Assembly: GCA_009693715.1 (NCBI GenBank)
Contig: SHWT01000004.1
Location: 1 to 46,327, forward strand
Reading direction: 5' to 3'
From: Chitinophagaceae bacterium
Lineage (GTDB): Bacteria > Bacteroidota > Bacteroidia > Chitinophagales > Chitinophagaceae
DNA length: 46,327 nt
Shown: positions 42,167 to 46,327 of the stretch, in pieces
Position numbering within the stretch: position 1 is the first letter of the stretch
How the letters are laid out: every line of letters starts with the position of its first letter
The notes under the pieces: generated by a model
Databases searched by the model: none
What the model saw: only the letters and a program-made list of their open reading frames with translations
What the model was told of the DNA's origin: nothing
Position numbers and translations under genes: made by a program

Positions 42167-42472
42167 ATGCAAATGAGCACAAAAATAAGAAAATTAGCAC
42201 CCGCTCACCCAGGCGCAATATTAAGAGAACTTTTTATAAAGGAATATGCATTAACCATCACCGAGGTAGCAGATGGAATTGGTATTGCAAGAGTTAATTT
42301 GTCTGCAATTGTAAATGAAAGAGCAGGCATTAGTCCTGAATTAGCAATTAAACTATCAGTTGCATTTAACAATACCCCTGAATTTTGGATAAACTTGCAA
42401 AGCAATTACGAAATGTGGTATGCAGAAAAAAATGTAAATCGGAAAAAAATTAAGCGATTTGTTGCAGCTTAA
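42167..42472 (+). CDS. higA: HigA-type antitoxin, XRE family
   Basis: The track start at 42137 overlaps the toxin; the ATG at 42167 (MQMSTKIRKLAPAHPG) or at 42173 is preferred, giving 101 or 99 residues. The family opening HPGAILRELFIKEYALT is followed by a helix-turn-helix (ITEVADGIGIARVNLSAIVNERAGISPELAIKLSVAFNN) and TPEFWINLQSNYEMW, the HigA signature. It neutralises the toxin and should bind the upstream palindromes. A 12-bp hairpin follows the stop codon. Confidence 0.93.
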   Translation: MQMSTKIRKLAPAHPGAILRELFIKEYALTITEVADGIGIARVNLSAIVNERAGISPELAIKLSVAFNNTPEFWINLQSNYEMWYAEKNVNRKKIKRFVAA

Positions 42473-42480
42473 TAAGTTTT

Positions 42481-42517
42481 CTCTAATGGAGGACGCAGAT
42501 TGCGACCTCCATTAGAG
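42481..42517. terminator. 12-bp perfect hairpin between higA and a convergent gene
   Basis: CTCTAATGGAGG pairs with CCTCCATTAGAG; the 13-nt loop has its own CGCA/TGCG stem. No T-run follows on either strand, so it is a strong structure but an atypical terminator. It lies between the convergent stops of higA and the hydroxylase gene. Confidence 0.6.
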
Positions 42518-42530
42518 GAAATATGCTCAG

Positions 42531-43289
42531 TTATCTGTTTTTAACTTCCTCAAATGCTTCGTCATAATCGGGGCGAATGGTGCCCATGATGCGATCCCAG
42601 AATAAAAAGTATAAGCCATAATTACCTTTAAAGTATTTATGGTGTTGGTTATGGTTTACGGAAGTGTTGATCCATTTACCAAACCAGTTTTTACTAAAAC
42701 CTTTTGGATATAATTCCCAACCTAAATGACCATATATATTATATATAATGGATAAAAGGAAAAAGATAAGTATATGAGATCTGTGTACTGGGATTGTAAA
42801 TAAAAACACCACAAAAATTCCCACTTCCACAATTGCTTCCAAAGGATGAAATGCATAAGCAGCCCAAGGGGAAGGGTTGGTAGATTTATGATGTACTAAG
42901 TGCATTACATTAAATAAACTTTTATGATGCATAATACGATGCGTCCAATAAAAATAGGTGTCGTGGATCACAAACATAATAGGAAATGCTGCGAAATAAT
43001 ATACCCAACCATAATCACTCATATTAGGATATAAGGTAGTATAAATTTTAACTGCAGGGTTATAAATAAAAAATACAGGAATAAATGCAAACATTAACAT
43101 GGTAAGGGTGCTGTACCCAATTTCACGCAAATAGTCACTGTTTTTAGGAAAGAGCGATTGTATTTTTTTAGGAAGAATTTTATTTCTTAATAAAACATAA
43201 AATAATAAAAATACAAGCCCAGCTAGTAAATAATACCGAGTAGTAATATTTTGAAGTACGGTAAAATATTTATCAAATTGAAATTCCAT
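42531..43289 (-). CDS. Sterol desaturase/fatty acid hydroxylase family protein
   Basis: This 252-residue integral membrane protein carries the histidine clusters of the di-iron hydroxylase family: HDTYFYWTHRIMHH, HLVHHKSTNPSPW and NHNQHHKYFKGNYG. There are four to five hydrophobic helices. Relatives hydroxylate or desaturate fatty acids, sterols or carotenoids using O2. The substrate is unknown. It lies 55 bp downstream of the SCO gene on the same strand and may be co-transcribed. It is convergent with higA. Confidence 0.93.
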   Translation of the reverse strand: MEFQFDKYFTVLQNITTRYYLLAGLVFLLFYVLLRNKILPKKIQSLFPKNSDYLREIGYSTLTMLMFAFIPVFFIYNPAVKIYTTLYPNMSDYGWVYYFAAFPIMFVIHDTYFYWTHRIMHHKSLFNVMHLVHHKSTNPSPWAAYAFHPLEAIVEVGIFVVFLFTIPVHRSHILIFFLLSIIYNIYGHLGWELYPKGFSKNWFGKWINTSVNHNQHHKYFKGNYGLYFLFWDRIMGTIRPDYDEAFEEVKNR

Positions 43290-43344
43290 AATAATATGCG
43301 AATATAAGGAATATTAAAATTGACTAATTAAAAAGTGTCCTATT

Positions 43345-44031
43345 TTATTGTAAATTGGACGTAATTTCTGATTTCAAAATGGCAATATCTTCCTTAATAC
43401 GATTTATTTCTACGGGTAATGTGCCGTTATATACCCCACGAATGCGGCGATGCTGATCCACTAAAATGAAATTTTCGGTATGTAAAAACTCATTGCCTGA
43501 TTGGTAGTACCCTACTGTATCGCCTGCAAAATATTGCTGTTTTGCTAAACCATATATGGCCTTTTTATCGCCGGTAAGCAAATGCCATTTTGCTGCATCT
43601 ACTTTATTTTCAATAGCATATTTATTTAATACATTAACGTCATCTGTTTCAGGAGTGACGGAATGAGAAAGTAAGAGGATAGCTGTGTCTGATTTAAAAG
43701 TCTCCTGCAATAAATGCATATTGTTGGTCATTTTTGGACAAATATTACGACACTTCGTAAAAAAGAAATTAGCAACATAAATTTTACCGCTCACTACATT
43801 TTCATCCACCACTTTCCCATTTTGATTTAAAAAGGAAAAGGAAGGGATGGTATGAATTTGATTATACGCGCTGTCAGTTTGATTAATCCATTCCGGCGTC
43901 CAATCAGGTTGATTAAAAAAAGGAAGCGTGACTAAGCTGTCCTTCTTTTGGGCCATATTGCTATTCGCTGGATTGTTACACGCAGCTAATACAATTAAAC
44001 AAAAAATAAAAAAGCCACTATATTTTAGCAT
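43345..44031 (-). CDS. SCO family copper chaperone lipoprotein
   Basis: The track start at 44037 is TTG; the ATG at 44031 gives 228 residues. A lipobox LAAC (Cys18) predicts a lipoprotein. The thioredoxin fold holds the SCO motif KCRNICPK (C94, C98) and the late His in EFLHTENFILVDQ, which together bind copper. SCO proteins help assemble the CuA site of cytochrome c oxidase or act as thiol reductases. It follows the YwqK-like gene by 6 bp and the YHYH gene before that, an operon of three lipoproteins. Confidence 0.92.
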   Translation of the reverse strand: MLKYSGFFIFCLIVLAACNNPANSNMAQKKDSLVTLPFFNQPDWTPEWINQTDSAYNQIHTIPSFSFLNQNGKVVDENVVSGKIYVANFFFTKCRNICPKMTNNMHLLQETFKSDTAILLLSHSVTPETDDVNVLNKYAIENKVDAAKWHLLTGDKKAIYGLAKQQYFAGDTVGYYQSGNEFLHTENFILVDQHRRIRGVYNGTLPVEINRIKEDIAILKSEITSNLQ

Positions 44032-44037
44032 ACCCAA

Positions 44038-44670
44038 TTATTTAATTTTAAAATCAATTGAATCCTGTGGGGTCATACATAATTTTAAACCAATCAAACC
44101 ATATCGCCTACCTTGTTTCACCACATAATTTGCGCGAATAATCCCATTTTCCCACCACATTTTTTGGCTGCCATTTTCATACCCCGTTTCATAATGAAAT
44201 GCTTTATAGGGCTGGCCATTACGATACCATTCATTGGCAATGCCTTGCAGTTCGCCATCCATAAAATTAAATTCAAATTTAGGTTGGCCATCTTCCCAAA
44301 AACCAACATGCTTCCCTACTTTTTTTCCTGAATGAAAGGTTCTATACTCCCCTAGTTGATTATTCCGATACCATTTTTTAAATACTCCTTCCTCAATGCC
44401 ATTTAAATAACTTCCTACATATGCGGTGTCGCCATTTTCAAAATGATCATAGATATAACCACTGTATTTTTTATCTTGATAGTAAAGCGTATCCTGATGA
44501 AAGGATAAAAATTGTTCCTTGCGATTTAAATATTGATTGGGTAAAATAATTTCAGGTTGCAAAGTATCAGACGCAACTGGAACATCAAATGAGTGGGTTG
44601 GATCTATGGTATTACAAGCTTGAAAAAAAATACAAGCTAAAATAAATTTGATATAAAAAATCCCTTTCAT
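44038..44670 (-). CDS. YwqK-like MORN-repeat lipoprotein
   Basis: This 210-residue lipoprotein (lipobox FQAC) is made of tandem MORN-like repeats of the YwqK family: YSGYIYDHFENGDTAYVGSY, GVFKKWYRNNQLGEYR, GKHVGFWEDGQPKFEFNF, GIANEWYRNGQPYKAFHY. YwqK is annotated as a toxin-antitoxin antitoxin in Bacillus, but most Bacteroidota relatives have no toxin beside them, and here the neighbours are a YHYH protein and an SCO protein. I read it as a surface or periplasmic beta-repeat protein of unknown role. It abuts the YHYH gene with no gap. Confidence 0.82.
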   Translation of the reverse strand: MKGIFYIKFILACIFFQACNTIDPTHSFDVPVASDTLQPEIILPNQYLNRKEQFLSFHQDTLYYQDKKYSGYIYDHFENGDTAYVGSYLNGIEEGVFKKWYRNNQLGEYRTFHSGKKVGKHVGFWEDGQPKFEFNFMDGELQGIANEWYRNGQPYKAFHYETGYENGSQKMWWENGIIRANYVVKQGRRYGLIGLKLCMTPQDSIDFKIK

Positions 44671-45435
44671 TTACTGTGAAACAGTACCAGGCGTTCCGTA
44701 ATAACCTGAACCATTAATATAGGGGTCCGTATTCGTAATATGATAATGATAAATACCAGATGGAAAATCAGCAGTAACTGTAGTGTGGCCATGGTAAGCA
44801 TCCAATTTTGAATTATCTACCAATGCCCCATTTTCCTCAGGACCATACACAGGGAAGCCGTCTAATAAAAATCCCAATAAGGATGATTTTGTCACTTTAA
44901 CCGTGGTTAAATAAAGTGGCTCCACATGATAATGATATTGACCCGTAGGTGCAGGGTGACCCCAGTAGCGATCAAAGGAAACTATTTCACCTGTTAAAGG
45001 CTGATTGGGTCCAGCATACTGATTAAAAAATGGAACCCCATTCAATGAAATACCAATGGCACCTAAGGGTGTAGCCATATGATTCGTGGCCACTTTAGGA
45101 GCAACGGGAATTTTAAAAACGTAAGATTTTTCAGCAATTGAATTTGGATTTTTTGAAAAATTGTATCCGCCAAAAGTGGCACCTGAAAAATTATCGTATA
45201 GGGCATTCGACGTTGCGTAGTAGGAACTTTTATGGTCAGGCGCGCCGTTTGATTTTATCGAAATGTACGTACCATCGGAAGTGATACTGGAAGCACCATA
45301 TATTTTTTTATATACATCAGGCACTGTCCCACTTACAATTGGGGTAGTAGGTGTTGTCGTAGTTGTTGTTGAACTTTTCGAACAAGCAGCCGCTAAAAAG
45401 CTTAACATTAAAAGATAGCTTAACTTATTTGTCAT
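44671..45435 (-). CDS. YHYH domain lipoprotein
   Basis: This 254-residue lipoprotein (lipobox LAAAC, then a Ser/Thr-rich linker) holds a YHYH domain: ISLNGVPFFNQY, RYWGHPAPTGQYHYHVEPLYL, GFLLDGFPVYGPEE and SGIYHYHITNTDPY. YHYH proteins are beta-rich, often in the periplasm or outside the cell; a His-rich metal site is likely but unproven. It is first of three consecutive lipoprotein genes. The gap upstream (to 45732) contains only the bcp terminator and AT-rich DNA. Confidence 0.88.
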   Translation of the reverse strand: MTNKLSYLLMLSFLAAACSKSSTTTTTTPTTPIVSGTVPDVYKKIYGASSITSDGTYISIKSNGAPDHKSSYYATSNALYDNFSGATFGGYNFSKNPNSIAEKSYVFKIPVAPKVATNHMATPLGAIGISLNGVPFFNQYAGPNQPLTGEIVSFDRYWGHPAPTGQYHYHVEPLYLTTVKVTKSSLLGFLLDGFPVYGPEENGALVDNSKLDAYHGHTTVTADFPSGIYHYHITNTDPYINGSGYYGTPGTVSQ

Positions 45436-45670
45436 AGGGGAAGGTTTAACGAATTGGATGTAAAAATAATAATAAAGTTTAAACCATGTGTAAATATTAA
45501 CAAATCAATTTACTTAGTTAGTATTTGCAAATTAATAATTGTTCATTGGATGGTTTTTAATCTCAAATCCTTTGGAGCAGAAAATAAATTCAGTACATTA
45601 TTACGCCAGACAGTAAAAAAAACTATTCCAATAAATTTCCAATTATTGCCTACAAATTCAAAAAATGATT

Positions 45671-45708
45671 TAAAAACAAAACACCCCGTATCCAAAAGGA
45701 ACGGGGTG
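45671..45708 (-). terminator. Intrinsic terminator after bcp
   Basis: CACCCCGT and TCC pair with ACGGGGTG and GGA around an AAAA loop, with one bulged base. On the minus strand the stem is followed by TTTTGTTTTT. It lies 25 bp after the bcp stop. The rest of the 297-bp gap to 45436 is AT-rich and holds no gene that I can support. Confidence 0.9.
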
Positions 45709-45732
45709 GTCAAATATGATGAAAGTTGGTTT

Positions 45733-46197
45733 TTACCAACCACTAATCGCTAAAATTTCTTTTGTGTGGTCCTTCGTGTCTGGTTTGTCAATGATAAAGC
45801 GAACCATACCTGTTTCATCAATTAAAAATGTAGTTCGAGTAGTGCCCATATAAGTGCGGCCCATGAACTTTTTTTGACCCCATAAATTGTATTTATCTAC
45901 AATTTTTTTGTCCTCATCTGCTATTAAAGAAAAAGGCAAATCGTACTTTTCGATGAATTTTTCATGTGATTTAACTGAATCCACACTCACCCCTAGCACT
46001 TGTAAGCCTTTCTTTAGCAATGCTTTATAGTTATCGCGCAAATTACAGGCCTGTGCAGTACATCCTGGTGTGTCATCCTTTGGGTAAAAGTATAAAACGA
46101 GCTTTTTACCTTTAAAATCTGCGATGGAAACTGTATTGCCGTGTTGGTCAACACCTTTAAACTGAGGCGCTTTAGCCCCTTCTTTGATAACTGCCAT
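45733..46197 (-). CDS. bcp: Thioredoxin-dependent thiol peroxidase (Bcp)
   Basis: This 154-residue peroxiredoxin reduces peroxides with electrons from thioredoxin. It has the PKDDTPGCTAQACNLRDNY motif with peroxidatic C46 and a second Cys at C51, the spacing of the Bcp/PrxQ type with an intrahelical disulfide. The fold continues with VLGVSVDSVKSHEKFIEKYDLPFSLIAD and TTFLIDETGMVR. It is cytosolic. It is a single-gene unit ended by a strong terminator, and is divergent from the partial gene at the window edge. Confidence 0.95.
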   Translation of the reverse strand: MAVIKEGAKAPQFKGVDQHGNTVSIADFKGKKLVLYFYPKDDTPGCTAQACNLRDNYKALLKKGLQVLGVSVDSVKSHEKFIEKYDLPFSLIADEDKKIVDKYNLWGQKKFMGRTYMGTTRTTFLIDETGMVRFIIDKPDTKDHTKEILAISGW

Positions 46198-46279
46198 AAA
46201 CTTGAGTTGGCAGTGAAGGTAGCATTTTAAAAGGACAAAAATGTTTAGGGTGTAAAAGGGGACAAATTCCGGTAAAATT

Positions 46280-46307
46280 TTGTAGGTTTGCGCAATTTAT
46301 ATTTTTG
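46280..46307 (+). promoter_or_regulatory. Putative promoter TTG-N17-TATTTTTG of the edge gene
   Basis: TTG at 46280-46282 and TATTTTTG at 46300-46307 are 17 bp apart, a full -33/-7 match. The last G is 6 nt before the ATG at 46313. A second TAnnTTTG (TAGGTTTG, 46283-46290) overlaps it. Confidence 0.6.
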
Positions 46308-46312
46308 TAGCC

Positions 46313-46327
46313 ATGCCCAAAGACACA
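46313..46327 (+). CDS. Start of a rightward gene cut by the window edge
   Basis: ATG CCC AAA GAC ACA (MPKDT...) begins at 46313, 6 nt after a perfect -7 box. Only five codons are visible, so no product can be named. The promoter and the opposite bcp gene support that it is a real start. Confidence 0.5.

Noticed and set aside
44038-44670. YwqK-like gene as the antitoxin of a toxin-antitoxin pair
   Set aside because: No toxin-like gene is adjacent; all neighbours are lipoproteins and the protein has its own lipoprotein signal, so the name is misleading here.
45454-45753. 99-residue plus-strand ORF and 66-residue minus-strand ORF (45543-45743) in the gap before bcp
   Set aside because: Both run through the strong bcp terminator and into bcp; low-complexity AT-rich sequence with no recognisable domain.
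1-46327. CRISPR arrays, tRNA or rRNA genes, prophage or insertion sequences
   Set aside because: I looked for regular short repeats, cloverleaf-like gaps, transposase or integrase motifs and found none; all gaps over 150 bp are described.

Overview
The window looks like chromosomal DNA of a low-GC Bacteroidota bacterium, most likely a Chitinophagaceae-type aerobe. The support is: Bacteroidota-specific families (GldC, a PorG-like DUF6089 protein, an IPExxxVDY protein, a CBS/nadK/uppS/bamA/ompH operon, a birA-rsfS-ftsH-LUD neighbourhood), promoter-like TAnnTTTG -7 boxes instead of -10 TATAAT boxes, weak or absent Shine-Dalgarno sequences, and Tat and lipoprotein signals typical of the phylum. 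I see no rRNA, tRNA, CRISPR array, phage or insertion sequence.

Layout. 1-5.1 kb: end-truncated cdsA, a DUF2007 protein, a CPBP membrane protease, dusB, a glutathione peroxidase-like protein and an aldehyde dehydrogenase. 5.2-14.2 kb: an accessory carbohydrate-oxidation locus. It has two Gfo/Idh/MocA dehydrogenases (one Tat-exported, one cytosolic), three xylose-isomerase-like TIM barrels (two Tat-exported, one cytosolic), a Tat-exported gluconate 2-dehydrogenase subunit 3-like protein, a lipoprotein cytochrome c, a secreted DUF1080 (3-keto-glycoside hydrolase-like) protein and a class V aminotransferase-like enzyme. tadA is attached to its end. 14.8-18.7 kb: Mn-type SOD, then leftward rpmH-rnpA-yidD, murI and two OmpH/Skp chaperones. 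18.7-26.8 kb: a leftward envelope operon (alpha/beta hydrolase, CBS protein, second BamA/TamA-like barrel, nadK, PorG-like, uppS, bamA). 27.0-35.4 kb: cvpA-yqeY-gldC, an unknown GT-B-like protein, a MerR regulator with an N-terminal clamp-binding-like motif, mscS, lpxH, a LUD protein, ftsH and rsfS. 35.5-41.8 kb: birA-selD, an IPExxxVDY protein, an M28-PDZ peptidase and feoB. 41.8-46.3 kb: a higBA toxin-antitoxin pair with a palindromic operator, a sterol desaturase-family protein, a YHYH/YwqK-like/SCO lipoprotein trio, bcp, and the first codons of a rightward gene.

How the parts work together. The keto-sugar locus suggests oxidation of a glycoside at a ring hydroxyl, cleavage by DUF1080/TIM-barrel enzymes, and electron release through cytochrome c, with parallel periplasmic and cytosolic enzyme sets. 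The GMC-type catalytic subunit expected to pair with the subunit 3 protein is missing from the window. The envelope operon groups outer-membrane assembly (BamA, Skp-like chaperones), the undecaprenyl carrier (UppS) and peptidoglycan precursor supply (MurI).

The most unusual signals are: five genes whose start codon lies only 4-7 nt after a perfect TAnnTTTG box, predicting leaderless transcripts; a QLDLF beta-clamp-type motif at the N-terminus of a MerR regulator; a terminator-like hairpin directly in front of the rnpA start codon; and the split-compartment keto-sugar cluster. All functions are inferred from sequence reading alone; no database search was run.
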